Origin: Saccharospirillum impatiens DSM 12546
GTDB taxonomy: Bacteria > Pseudomonadota > Gammaproteobacteria > Pseudomonadales > Natronospirillaceae
Assembly: GCF_000423605.1 (NCBI RefSeq)
Contig: NZ_AUIH01000001.1
Location: forward strand, 27,701-91,700
Length of the DNA: 64,000 bases
Direction of reading: 5' to 3'
How positions within the stretch are numbered: position 1 is the stretch's first letter; each line of letters starts with the position of its first letter. The notes beneath the pieces were generated by a model, which saw only the letters and a program-made list of their open reading frames with translations, was not told the DNA's origin and did not search any database. Both the position numbers and the translations under genes were made by a program. Of the stretch, positions 18,311-27,052 are shown in pieces.

Positions 18311-19359
18311 TCGTTGTCCAGCAAATCCCGTGAACGCAAGTCGGACAGTCGCTTCATCAGGTGCTCGAGCTCGGCGTGCTTTTCACGGCGTTCATTGACC
18401 CGGTCTTCCAGAAAGTCGACGACCTGTTTTTGCAGCTTCACCTTGCTCAGACGGTTGATATTGGTGATACCACCCGGGTTGCAGACGTTGACTTCCAGCA
18501 GACGCTCGCCGATCAGATCCAGACCCACGAAATCAAGACCATCGGCCACCAGCTTGGGCCCAATCTTCCGGCAAACGCGTTTTTGTTCTTCGGTCAGCTT
18601 CCAGGCATGAGCACTGCCACCAGCCTGGATGTTGGCGCGAACGTCACCTTCTGCCGGCTTGCGGTGGTAAGCGCCAATGGCCTTGCCATTGAGCATGAGC
18701 ACCCGGACATCGCCGTCTTCGGCCCCGTCGATATAGGCCTGAAGAATCACATAATTGTTGCGTTCACGGTCTATGTAGAAATCGAGCAAACTTTTGATGC
18801 TCGACTGGGCTGCCTTTTCCAGCACGATAACCCCGTGCCCGCCGCTGCCGTCGAGCGGCTTTAGAATCCACTTGGCCCGGTCACTTTCACGGATGACGCG
18901 CAGCAGGTAATCCTTGTTCTTGGACACATGGGTTTCCGGCAGAAAGTGGTTTTCCGGATCGTGAAAGGTCGTCGTGTAGAGCTTGTTACTGGCTTTGCGG
19001 ACGCCGTCTACGTCATTGATGACCAGCGTCTCGTTCTTGACCGCATCGAGGAAGCTCAGGATGGTCGGGTCGATCGGCGGATCCTTGCGGATCATAATGC
19101 AGTCGAAAGCGTGCAACGGCAGCATTTTTTCATCGAACCGGATTTTTTTGTACAGGGTAGCAACGCTCTCCGGCACTTTGTCGATTGGCTGGATAACCCG
19201 TGAAAACCCGTTTACCACGTTGTTACGCACGGTCAGGTTCTGGGGGTAGAGCAGCGCTACTTTATGGCCGCGAGTCAGGCATTCCTGGATCATCACCAGG
19301 GTAGAGCTTTTGCCGGGTTCGATGTCTTCCCAGGCGTTGATCAGAAAAGCAATGTACAT
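18307..19359 (-). CDS. glutathione synthetase-like ATP-grasp ligase
   Basis: This is a 350-aa ATP-grasp protein closely patterned on GshB: CIMIRKDPPIDPT, WILKPLDGSGGHG (ATP-binding loop), EDGDVRVLMLNGK, ANIQAGGSAH, and DFVGLDLIGERLLEVNV, then NPGGI where classical GshB has SPT. A C-terminal charged helix of about 30 residues extends beyond the 316-aa E. coli enzyme. It may be the organism's glutathione synthetase or a paralogue with another amino-acid or peptide substrate. AAAGGG precedes the ATG. It is cotranscribed with the downstream acetyltransferase. Confidence 0.8.
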   Translation of the reverse strand: MYIAFLINAWEDIEPGKSSTLVMIQECLTRGHKVALLYPQNLTVRNNVVNGFSRVIQPIDKVPESVATLYKKIRFDEKMLPLHAFDCIMIRKDPPIDPTILSFLDAVKNETLVINDVDGVRKASNKLYTTTFHDPENHFLPETHVSKNKDYLLRVIRESDRAKWILKPLDGSGGHGVIVLEKAAQSSIKSLLDFYIDRERNNYVILQAYIDGAEDGDVRVLMLNGKAIGAYHRKPAEGDVRANIQAGGSAHAWKLTEEQKRVCRKIGPKLVADGLDFVGLDLIGERLLEVNVCNPGGITNINRLSKVKLQKQVVDFLEDRVNERREKHAELEHLMKRLSDLRSRDLLDNE

Positions 19360-19497
19360 GGCTTACCCTTTGCGAATGGTCGAAGTTGGTCGTGATTTGG
19401 TGTGGTTGTTGAGTCAGCCTAACCCCTTGAGGGCCAGGCGGCAACCGGGCCGCGGAGTTTACGGTTTAAACCCCGGGTGCTGCAAAGGCTTTGTGAA

Positions 19498-20133
19498 TCA
19501 GCCTGCGTCGGTAGCCTTTGCCGGGTCGTCCTTCAGGCTGTGATAGCCGCCAACCACCCGGGTCATGGTGGTGACTGCACAGAGCCCGAAAAAGCCCCAG
19601 GCTAGCCAGACAAAGTGCCCCGGAAACAAGCACATAGCCACCAGAAAGGCGATGGTTTCGGTGCCTTCAGCCAACCCTTCCAGATAATAAAACCCCTTGC
19701 TCGGGTAAGTCATGCTGCTCAATTTGCGGCGCTCTGCCAGAATGGCATAGGCGAGGAAGCTGCTGGCTGTGCCCATAAAACCCCACAGTAAAAAGGCGGC
19801 TGCCAGAGCATTATTCGCCGGGTTGGCCAGGGCGAAGCCCGCGATCACAGCGGCGTAAAAGACAAAGTCCAACACAATGTCGAGCAGCGCGCCTCCGTCG
19901 GTGGCGCCCTGCAACCGCGCCAGCTCGCCATCCAGTCCATCGGCCAGGCGGTTCAGTAAAATCGCGATCAGCGCTGCGGTATAGAGCTCCAGAGCCAGCA
20001 AGGGCACCACCAGCATGCCCAGTGCGAAGCCGGTTAACGTAACCTGGTTGGCGCGAATGCCTGCCCGGTCGCAGTGCCTGGCCAGTCGGCTCAGCGGCGG
20101 TTTGATCAGGGTGAGGGTCCAGCGATCAAGCAT
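19498..20133 (-). CDS. ynjF: CDP-alcohol phosphatidyltransferase family protein (YnjF-like)
   Basis: This 211-aa integral membrane enzyme carries the family signature DG-x2-D...AR-x8-G-x3-D-x3-D, read as DGLDGELARLQG and then ALLDIVLD (about residues 68-92). Such enzymes transfer a phosphoalcohol from a CDP-activated donor. The acceptor here is unknown. About six transmembrane helices are visible. It overlaps the ATPase gene by 8 nt. The order binding protein, permease, ATPase, this enzyme matches E. coli ynjB-ynjC-ynjD-(ynjE)-ynjF, but the rhodanese gene ynjE is missing. Confidence 0.85.
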   Translation of the reverse strand: MLDRWTLTLIKPPLSRLARHCDRAGIRANQVTLTGFALGMLVVPLLALELYTAALIAILLNRLADGLDGELARLQGATDGGALLDIVLDFVFYAAVIAGFALANPANNALAAAFLLWGFMGTASSFLAYAILAERRKLSSMTYPSKGFYYLEGLAEGTETIAFLVAMCLFPGHFVWLAWGFFGLCAVTTMTRVVGGYHSLKDDPAKATDAG

Positions 20134-20764
20134 GGGAGGTCTCCAGTTCTATGAGCGGGCCCTGGCTGGGCCGGTCAGCCGGGTCGTGTGTGACCATCAA
20201 GGCCGGTATGCCCATGTCGGTGATTCGGCTGAACACCCAGTCCCGAAACTGATTGCGCAGGTGTTGGTCCAGTTTGGAAAAAGGCTCGTCCAGCAAGACC
20301 AGACGCGGCTCTGCCAGCAGGGTGCGCAACAGGCTGATACGAGCTCGCTGCCCGCCGGACAGGGTGGCGACGTCTCGCTGTTCAAATGAAGCGAGTCCGG
20401 CACTGCCCAGTGCCGAGGCGATGCGCTCGCGTTGCTGTGGCCGGGTCAGTCTGCCGGGAAGGGCGAAGACCAGGTTCTGGTAAACGTTCAGATGGGGAAA
20501 CAGCAGGTCATCCTGAAACAGTATCCCGACCTGGCGTTGTTCGATCGGCACCGTTAGCAGGCTTTGGCCATTCAAAAGAATGTCGCCACTGAGGTCGAAA
20601 ATCGGCGGCAGGGTTCCGGAAATAGCCGCCAGCAGGGTCGATTTCCCTGAGCCGCTCGGGCCCATGACGGTCCCGATCTCTCCGGGTTCCAGGCGCACTG
20701 TGAGCGGCTGAAACAAAGGTTTGTGGTTGAGCTTCAGGCTCAGGTGGTCGATGTTGAATGCCAT
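20126..20764 (-). CDS. ynjD: ABC transporter ATP-binding protein (YnjD-like)
   Basis: This is a 212-aa nucleotide-binding subunit. Walker A is MGPSGSGKSTLLAAI, the signature is LSGGQRARISLLR, and Walker B is LVLLDEPFSKLD, with the H-loop in VTHDPAD. I start at MAFNIDHLSL. The frame is open for 29 more codons but that extension is not ABC-like and overlaps the permease. It is compact, like ThiQ/YnjD, and lacks any regulatory C-terminal domain. It is the third gene of the ynjBCDF-like operon. Confidence 0.88.
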   Translation of the reverse strand: MAFNIDHLSLKLNHKPLFQPLTVRLEPGEIGTVMGPSGSGKSTLLAAISGTLPPIFDLSGDILLNGQSLLTVPIEQRQVGILFQDDLLFPHLNVYQNLVFALPGRLTRPQQRERIASALGSAGLASFEQRDVATLSGGQRARISLLRTLLAEPRLVLLDEPFSKLDQHLRNQFRDWVFSRITDMGIPALMVTHDPADRPSQGPLIELETSHA

Positions 20765-20780
20765 GCGTTGTCCGTTCAGA

Positions 20781-22490
20781 TCAGGTTTGGCCCTGTTGCA
20801 GGGCTCGGTGATGCCGGTAGCGCCAGGCGGCCAGAGACAGCGCCAGCGCAAAGCCGATCAACGGCAGTAGTTGTTGAACCAGCGCATAAACCGCCATGGT
20901 GCGCCGGTTGCTGCCACTGGCCAGGCTGACCGCTTCGGTGGTAATGGTGGCGAAGCGCCCGCCGCCCATGAACAGGGTGGGCAGATACTGGGCGACTGAT
21001 ACCGCAAACCCGGTCGCCAGGGTGTAGCCAATGGGCCGCCACAATTGCCCGAGTTTAATGCGCCAGAAGGTCTTCAGCCGGTGACCGCTGAGGCTCAGGC
21101 CGACCCAGACATAGCGTTCGTCAAACGCCCGGTAAGGGCCGCTGAGAGTCAAAAAGGTATAAGGCAGAACAAACACCAAATGCGACCAGACCAGCACCCA
21201 CCATTGTCCACCGAGCTGTAGCCAGGCCAAACTGACCTGAAACCCGAACAGGAAGGCAATTTGAGGCACCAGCAGCGGCAGATACAATACCCAGAGCAGC
21301 CTCTGGGCGGTAAAACCGGGCTTTAGCTGGCGCAGCCGAACCTCGTTTTCCAGCGCACCAATAACCAATATTAGCGCGATCAGGGCTGCACTTAACCCGG
21401 TACTGAGCGTGAGCCACAGGGGGTCGAGAAGGCGATCGGGTGCGCTTGACCAGGCCCGCGCACTCAATGGGGACGGCCAGAGATCGGGGAAGCGCCATTG
21501 ACCGGCAAATGACCAGAGGGTCAGCACCAGCAGCGAGGTCAAATAGAACAGGGTACCGGGCACCAGAACCAGGGATGCCCAGAAACGCAGGCCCAGCGCA
21601 AGGCGCGGGCGTTTGCCATTAGCCAGCAGGTGCCGGCACAACAACCGCAACGGGCGTTCAAAGCTGAACAGGACAGCCAGCGTCAGCACGGTGACCAGCA
21701 ATAAGGTAGTGGCCGCGGCAGCGCCGGGTAATCGCAGTAGCAGGTCAGGGTCATTGAACAGCCGCGTTGCCATAACCGCCAGTGTAGGCGGAGCGGTAGG
21801 CCCGGCAATGAGGGCAATGTCGACCACCGACAAACTGAAAGCGACCACGGCGTAGAATGGCAAGCGCAACCGGTCATACAAGACCGGCCAGATCAGCGTG
21901 AGCCAAACCTTACCCGGGCGATATCCCAGGCTGGCCCCGAGCCAAAGTGTCTTGTCCACTTTGAGAGCGGGCAGCGAGGCCAGGGCCATAAACAATAGAA
22001 ATGGAATCTCCTTCAGGGCCAGAACCAGTATCAGACTGAAGCCGTGGGGGTCCCGGAAGGTCATCCAATTGGGTGGATATTCGGGCCAGCCAGTGAGGAC
22101 GGCAAGCCACCGAACCAGCCAGCCACTGGGTGCCACCAGAAAACCGATGCCAATGGCAAAGGCCGCATGCGGGACCGACAAAACGGGCGCCAACAGTTTT
22201 TCCAGGCGACGAAAGCCAGGCGACGGATAGAAGGCCATCAGAATCAGCAAGGTGGCCCCCAGTGCCAGCACGGCAGAACCGATGCCGGTCAGGAGCGACA
22301 GACGCAAAGCTGACCCGGCTCCGGGGTAATTCAGCAGGTCGATCCAGGGAGCGAGCGACAACGAGCGCTGCCCCAGCGCCGGAAACCAGCCAAAAGCCGG
22401 AAGCCAGGTTCCGGCGAGTCCAACCAGAACCGGGGTCAAAAACGCCAGCAACAGCAGGCGCGGAAACCAGGGCAGTATACGGGTGATCAA
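20781..22490 (-). CDS. ynjC: ABC transporter permease, fused double-domain (YnjC-like)
   Basis: This 569-aa membrane protein has about 12 transmembrane helices. Two tandem BindingProteinDependent-type permease halves are visible, each with an EAA-like loop: the first near GASLGYRPGKVWLTLIWP, the second near GLSLSGHRLKTFWRIKLGQL. The fused architecture is that of ThiP and YnjC. It overlaps the binding-protein gene by 4 nt. The transported substrate is unproven. The fused layout resembles thiamine and iron importers. Confidence 0.86.
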   Translation of the reverse strand: MITRILPWFPRLLLLAFLTPVLVGLAGTWLPAFGWFPALGQRSLSLAPWIDLLNYPGAGSALRLSLLTGIGSAVLALGATLLILMAFYPSPGFRRLEKLLAPVLSVPHAAFAIGIGFLVAPSGWLVRWLAVLTGWPEYPPNWMTFRDPHGFSLILVLALKEIPFLLFMALASLPALKVDKTLWLGASLGYRPGKVWLTLIWPVLYDRLRLPFYAVVAFSLSVVDIALIAGPTAPPTLAVMATRLFNDPDLLLRLPGAAAATTLLLVTVLTLAVLFSFERPLRLLCRHLLANGKRPRLALGLRFWASLVLVPGTLFYLTSLLVLTLWSFAGQWRFPDLWPSPLSARAWSSAPDRLLDPLWLTLSTGLSAALIALILVIGALENEVRLRQLKPGFTAQRLLWVLYLPLLVPQIAFLFGFQVSLAWLQLGGQWWVLVWSHLVFVLPYTFLTLSGPYRAFDERYVWVGLSLSGHRLKTFWRIKLGQLWRPIGYTLATGFAVSVAQYLPTLFMGGGRFATITTEAVSLASGSNRRTMAVYALVQQLLPLIGFALALSLAAWRYRHHRALQQGQT

Positions 22491-23689
22491 CGTGCGTAAC
22501 GTTGTTGCCAGGCACGTTCGAGAGCCGGAACCCAGCTTGCATCCGGTTCGCGCAACACCGCACCGAGTTCATCGGCAGAAAGTGTTGCCGGGCCTTGTGA
22601 TCCTTGTTCGAACAGGGCCCGATCCGCGTCTGACAGCTTGTCGAGCGCCAGCACCGTGGGATCGCCCCAGACTTGGGTATCGGCCTTGTACGCCTGGGCT
22701 TCCGGCGACATCAGAAAGTTGGCAACCACTTGCGCTGCAGCAGTGCTGTCACTGTTGTAGGGAATGCCAACAAAGTGAGTGTTGCCGATGGAACCGGCAT
22801 CGTGAACATAGGTGCGCACGGTATCCGGCAATTCGCCGTTGGCAATAGCATTGCTGGCATCGTTTGGATTGAATGACAGCGACAGCATGATTTCACCATC
22901 GTTCAACAACTGCGTCATCTCGGGTGCGCCACTGGTAAAGGTTTCGCCGTTGCGCCACATGAACGGGTGCAACAGGTCCAAATAGGCCCACAAGGGTTCT
23001 GTTACCGCTTCGAAGTCGGCGTCGTCAACCGGTTCGTAGAGGGGCGCGCGGTCAGCGGCCAGTTCCAGAAGCGCCTGCTTGAGGAAAGTGGTGCCGTGAA
23101 AGGCCGGTGGGGCAGGGTAAGTCACCCGCCCCGGGTTCTGCTGGGCGAAATCGAGCAAGTCGAGCATTGAACGAGGTGTTTCATCGACACGCGCTGTATC
23201 GGCCATGAACACCAGTTGAGCCATACCCCAGGGCGCCTCCAGATTGTCCACCGGTGTGGTGAAGTCATAGAGGGTGGTGGGTTTGTTGTCGGTGTCGACC
23301 AGTTCGTAGTTCGGCAGATTTTGGGTGAAAGGACCAAAGAGCAACTCATTGTCTTTCATTGCCGCAAAGTTTTCGCCGTTGATCCAAACCAGGTCGGCCG
23401 CCCCGCCGCTGTCCCTGCCAGCTGTTTTTTCCGACAGAATCTGGCTGATGGCAGAGCCAATCTCAGCGACTTTAACGTGCTCCAGTGTGACGTCGTAGTC
23501 GTCTTCAATTCGCTCAGCGGCCCAGCGCAAGTAATCGTTGATGACGTCGCTGCCACCCCAGGCGTGAAAATACACCGTCTGGCCCTGGGCCTGCTCAAGA
23601 GTGTCGGTCCAGTCGGTTTCAGCCAGGGCAGTGCCCGTGGCCAGTGTGGCAGTCAGGGTCGCGGCGAGCGCCCAGTGATTCGGTGTCAT
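22487..23689 (-). CDS. ynjB: ABC transporter periplasmic substrate-binding protein (YnjB-like)
   Basis: This 400-aa exported protein has a Sec signal peptide (MTPNHWALAATL...ATGTALA, cleavage about residue 23). The mature part has the family features VYFHAWGGSDVINDYLRWAA near the N-terminus and a C-terminal PTVLALDKLSDADRALFEQG. This resembles the YnjB group of extracellular solute-binding proteins. I chose the ATG at 23689 because it begins the signal peptide; the frame extends 15 codons upstream. It is the first gene of the operon and is divergent from glnE. The ligand is unknown. Confidence 0.86.
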   Translation of the reverse strand: MTPNHWALAATLTATLATGTALAETDWTDTLEQAQGQTVYFHAWGGSDVINDYLRWAAERIEDDYDVTLEHVKVAEIGSAISQILSEKTAGRDSGGAADLVWINGENFAAMKDNELLFGPFTQNLPNYELVDTDNKPTTLYDFTTPVDNLEAPWGMAQLVFMADTARVDETPRSMLDLLDFAQQNPGRVTYPAPPAFHGTTFLKQALLELAADRAPLYEPVDDADFEAVTEPLWAYLDLLHPFMWRNGETFTSGAPEMTQLLNDGEIMLSLSFNPNDASNAIANGELPDTVRTYVHDAGSIGNTHFVGIPYNSDSTAAAQVVANFLMSPEAQAYKADTQVWGDPTVLALDKLSDADRALFEQGSQGPATLSADELGAVLREPDASWVPALERAWQQRYAR

Positions 23690-23828
23690 GCGGCATCCTT
23701 TGAAATAGATTGTCAGGCGTGGCATCGGGGCCACGGGGTCAGGCTATGCTGTTGGTTGTTGAGGCAGAGGTCTTCGGGACTTACCCATCCCTGTCGGGAT
23801 TAATGGTACCTTAAATCAGAGTCGGACG

Positions 23829-23969
23829 ATGGCCGGCTTTCTTACACCTGTTGATCCCAATGCCGTCCACTTTTGGTTTGCTCAAACCAATACGCTGTCT
23901 GCCAAGCAATTGGATGCGGTTTTCATGCGTCCCGGGTTTTGGCAGTATCCAACCACCCACGACTGGTAA
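23829..23969 (+). CDS. possible 46-aa small protein upstream of glnE
   Basis: An ATG frame of 46 codons ends 13 nt before the glnE GTG start. The product begins MAGFLTPVDPNAVHFWFAQT and ends PGFWQYPTTHDW. It is rich in aromatics (five F, three W), with no signal peptide or transmembrane segment. GAGTCGGA sits upstream as a weak ribosome binding site. Spacing would allow translational coupling to glnE. I recognise no family. It could be a real small protein, a leader peptide or chance. Confidence 0.4.
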   Translation: MAGFLTPVDPNAVHFWFAQTNTLSAKQLDAVFMRPGFWQYPTTHDW

Positions 23970-23982
23970 AGAGAGAACTGCT

Positions 23983-26820
23983 GTGACACCACCCCCCCAA
24001 CTCGACGCTGCTTATCAGGCCAGATATGAACAGGGCGTTTCGGCCGGATTGTCCGCTGAGGTTGCTGGCTGGCTGGCCAAGACGGCCGCCTGTAGCCCCT
24101 GGTTCGACGAGCTGCTGACATCAGCCGGTTTTGCTGAGGTTGCTGGTTGGGTGACCGACCCGCAGCCTGCTGAAGCTGAGCTGGATGCGCTCAGTGCGGA
24201 TTGGGTACTGGACGAACCGGATAGGGTGAAGGCTGATTTGCGTGGCTGGCGCAACCGGCAAATGGCCTGGCTGATGGTTCAGGATGCGAACGGATTGTCG
24301 AGCGCCCGGAAAACCGCCCGTGCCGTTTCTGACTTGGCCGATGTAGCCATTCGTCGCGCGGTCACCTTCGCCGAGGCACACTGGACCGAGCAATGGGGGG
24401 CTCCCGGTCCGTCAGACTTTGAAGAGCAGCAACAAAGCCTGGTGGTAGTGGCCATGGGCAAGCACGGTGCGCGGGAACTGAATTTGTCGTCGGATATTGA
24501 TCTGATTTTCGCCTTTCCCAATCAGGGTGAAGTCGTTAACGGGCGCAGTCACGAAGAGTTTTTTACCCGGGTCGGGCGCACCGTTATTCAATTGCTGGAT
24601 ACGCGCACGCCCGAAGGGTTTGTGTTTCGGGTTGATATGAGGCTGAGACCCTGGGGGCAAAGTGGGGCGCTGGTCAGCAACTTTGCCGCCATGAATCACT
24701 ACTACACTCACCAGGGGCGCGAATGGGAGCGGTTTGCCATGGTCAAGGCGCGGCCAGTGACCGGTGCAAGGGCCGCACAGGCAGCCCTGGAACAGGATCT
24801 GAAGTCTTTTGTGTATCGCCGTTACGTTGACTTTCATGCGCTCGGTGCCCTGCGTCGTCTCAAATCGATGATTCAGAAAGAGGTGCGCCGGCAGCAGCTG
24901 GAAGACAACATTAAACTGGGTCAGGGAGGCATCCGTGAGGTTGAGTTCATCGCTCAGGCGTTTCAACTGATACGGGGTGGCCAGGACGTGTCATTGCAGG
25001 AACGCGGTACCTGGCCGGTGTTGACAATGCTGGCAGATGAAGGCTATTTGCCGGCTGAAGTGACCCGGGAATTGGTCGATGCGTACACGTTCCTGCGCGA
25101 TCTGGAGCACCGAATACAGGCATTGCGCGACGAACAAACGCAGCGTTTGCCAGCGGACGAGACTGATCGGGCCCGTCTGGCCTGGTCGATGGGTCACAAC
25201 TCGATCGAGGCTCTGTTGGAGCAGTTGGCCCACCACCGTGAGCGAGTGCATCATCACTTCCAGCAGGTGGTGGCTGAGGATGCCGGCTCCACCCGGACGC
25301 TGAACCCGGACATGGTGGCGTTGTGGCGTGATGGTCAGTCAGATTCGACAGACATTGAAAGCAGCGAGACTCAGGCCGTTCTGGCTTTTCGAAATGAAAC
25401 GGCTGTGCAGCGATTGCAAGGCCAGGCACGCGATAACCTCGATCAGTTAATGCCTCTGCTGCTGACGGAATTGGCGGGCAGTGGGCAGTTGGGCCGTGGT
25501 TTTGAGGCCTTGCACCCAATTCTGGAGGCCATTCTCAGGCGGTCTGTGTATTTCGTGTTGTTGGCTGAGAACCCGGATGCACTGCACCAGCTCTGCCGGC
25601 TCGCCCCGGCCTCACCCTGGATCGCCAATCTTTTCATCCAGAAACCCTATCTGCTGGACGAACTGTCCGACCCCGACAGCCTGTATCGCTTGCCGCAACG
25701 CGGCGAACTGACCGACGACCTGCATCAGACCCTGTTGCGGGTTCCCGGCGATGACCTGGAACAGCAGATGGAAGTGTTGCGTCATTTCCGCCATGGCCGG
25801 GTGCTGCGGGCAGCCGCTTGTGAAGTCGCTGCCATGTTACCGCTGATGAAAATATCGGATTACCTGGCCTGGGTTGGCGAGGTCGTGGTTGAGCAGGCGC
25901 TCGCTCTGGCCTGGCAACAGATGGTGAGCAAACACGGGCGCCCCAGTCGTGACAATGGCGACTGGTGTGAGCTCGACTTCGGCGTTGTCGCTTACGGCAA
26001 AATGGGCGGCCTCGAGTTGTCTTATGAGTCCGATCTCGACCTGGTGTTCTTGCACCAGGCCTCGCCACAGGGCGAAACCGAAGGACCGAAAGTGATTGAT
26101 AACGTCGTTTTTATGGCGCGGCTTGGCCAGCGTTTGATCCACCTGCTGAGCACTGCCACGCCCAGTGGCACCCTTTATGAGGTGGACACCCGGCTGCGAC
26201 CCTCAGGAAACTCGGGTTTGCTGGTGACCAGTTTAAAGGCGTTTGAAAAGTATCAGAACAGCAAAGCCTGGACCTGGGAACACCAGGCTTTGGTCAGAGC
26301 CCGCTTCATCGCCGGAGACCCTGAGTTGCAGACGGCCTTTAACGCCGTCCGGCACGATATCCTGCAACGGCCCCGCGACCGCGCCACGCTGCGCGAAGAC
26401 GTCATCCAAATGCGCCGGAAAATGGTGGGGCATCTGTCCAGCCAGGCTCAGAAGGGCAAGGCGGGTGAGGTGTTTCACATCAAACAGGATCCGGGTGGCA
26501 TCGTTGACCTGGAGTTTTTGGTGCAATACCTGGTGCTGGCTTATGCCAGCGACCACCCGGACGTTGCCCGGTGGTCGGATAACGTTCGTTGCATAAAAGC
26601 GTTGCGGGATGCCGGGGTGCTGACGGATGAACAGGCCGAGCAGTGGCTCGATGCCTATCTGACCTTGCGCGAGCATACTCACCACGCTGTGCTGTCGGGA
26701 ACCTCAACCACGGTGCCAGTAGCGCAAATGACCCCTGAACTTGCCCGGGTGCGGCAATTGATTCGGGATCAGTGGCAGCAGTGGCTGGGAGCAGAATCGC
26801 CGGCTGAGCAGGGAGATTAA
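23983..26820 (+). CDS. glnE: bifunctional glutamine synthetase adenylyltransferase/adenylyl-removing enzyme
   Basis: GlnE adenylylates glutamine synthetase to lower its activity and removes the AMP again, under control of PII. The 945-aa protein has two nucleotidyltransferase domains. The N-terminal adenylyl-removase site is GKHGARELNLSSDIDL (DxD at 171-173) and the C-terminal adenylylation site is GKMGGLELSYESDLDL. A central helical region links them. Both catalytic DxD pairs are intact. I chose the GTG at 23983, preceded by AAGAGAG, because the 44 upstream codons do not resemble GlnE and overlap the small ORF. It is followed by ilvE, as in Pseudomonas. Confidence 0.96.
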   Translation: MTPPPQLDAAYQARYEQGVSAGLSAEVAGWLAKTAACSPWFDELLTSAGFAEVAGWVTDPQPAEAELDALSADWVLDEPDRVKADLRGWRNRQMAWLMVQDANGLSSARKTARAVSDLADVAIRRAVTFAEAHWTEQWGAPGPSDFEEQQQSLVVVAMGKHGARELNLSSDIDLIFAFPNQGEVVNGRSHEEFFTRVGRTVIQLLDTRTPEGFVFRVDMRLRPWGQSGALVSNFAAMNHYYTHQGREWERFAMVKARPVTGARAAQAALEQDLKSFVYRRYVDFHALGALRRLKSMIQKEVRRQQLEDNIKLGQGGIREVEFIAQAFQLIRGGQDVSLQERGTWPVLTMLADEGYLPAEVTRELVDAYTFLRDLEHRIQALRDEQTQRLPADETDRARLAWSMGHNSIEALLEQLAHHRERVHHHFQQVVAEDAGSTRTLNPDMVALWRDGQSDSTDIESSETQAVLAFRNETAVQRLQGQARDNLDQLMPLLLTELAGSGQLGRGFEALHPILEAILRRSVYFVLLAENPDALHQLCRLAPASPWIANLFIQKPYLLDELSDPDSLYRLPQRGELTDDLHQTLLRVPGDDLEQQMEVLRHFRHGRVLRAAACEVAAMLPLMKISDYLAWVGEVVVEQALALAWQQMVSKHGRPSRDNGDWCELDFGVVAYGKMGGLELSYESDLDLVFLHQASPQGETEGPKVIDNVVFMARLGQRLIHLLSTATPSGTLYEVDTRLRPSGNSGLLVTSLKAFEKYQNSKAWTWEHQALVRARFIAGDPELQTAFNAVRHDILQRPRDRATLREDVIQMRRKMVGHLSSQAQKGKAGEVFHIKQDPGGIVDLEFLVQYLVLAYASDHPDVARWSDNVRCIKALRDAGVLTDEQAEQWLDAYLTLREHTHHAVLSGTSTTVPVAQMTPELARVRQLIRDQWQQWLGAESPAEQGD

Positions 26821-27052
26821 GGAGCCTGTGAACAATTCCCCCGGGGAGTTCTTTAGAGGCACCCTTGCGTTTCGCTTCGCTGCCGGGGTGTCAGGTAGGG
26901 AATACAGTGTTGATAGGAATGCATGGTGCTCAGGGCTATTGTCTCTAGAGTCTGACTCTGCAGATGACATACAATGAGGCATCGTTTGCCCCACGGCAGG
27001 CGCCTCGACAACGGGCTTTTCAATTTGGGGCCCACAGCATTGGGAAATAGTA

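Noticed and set aside
26966-27052. 28-codon ATG frame directly before ilvE as a leader peptide
   Set aside because: Contains no run of branched-chain codons and no clear attenuator hairpins, so an ilv-type attenuation model is not supported.
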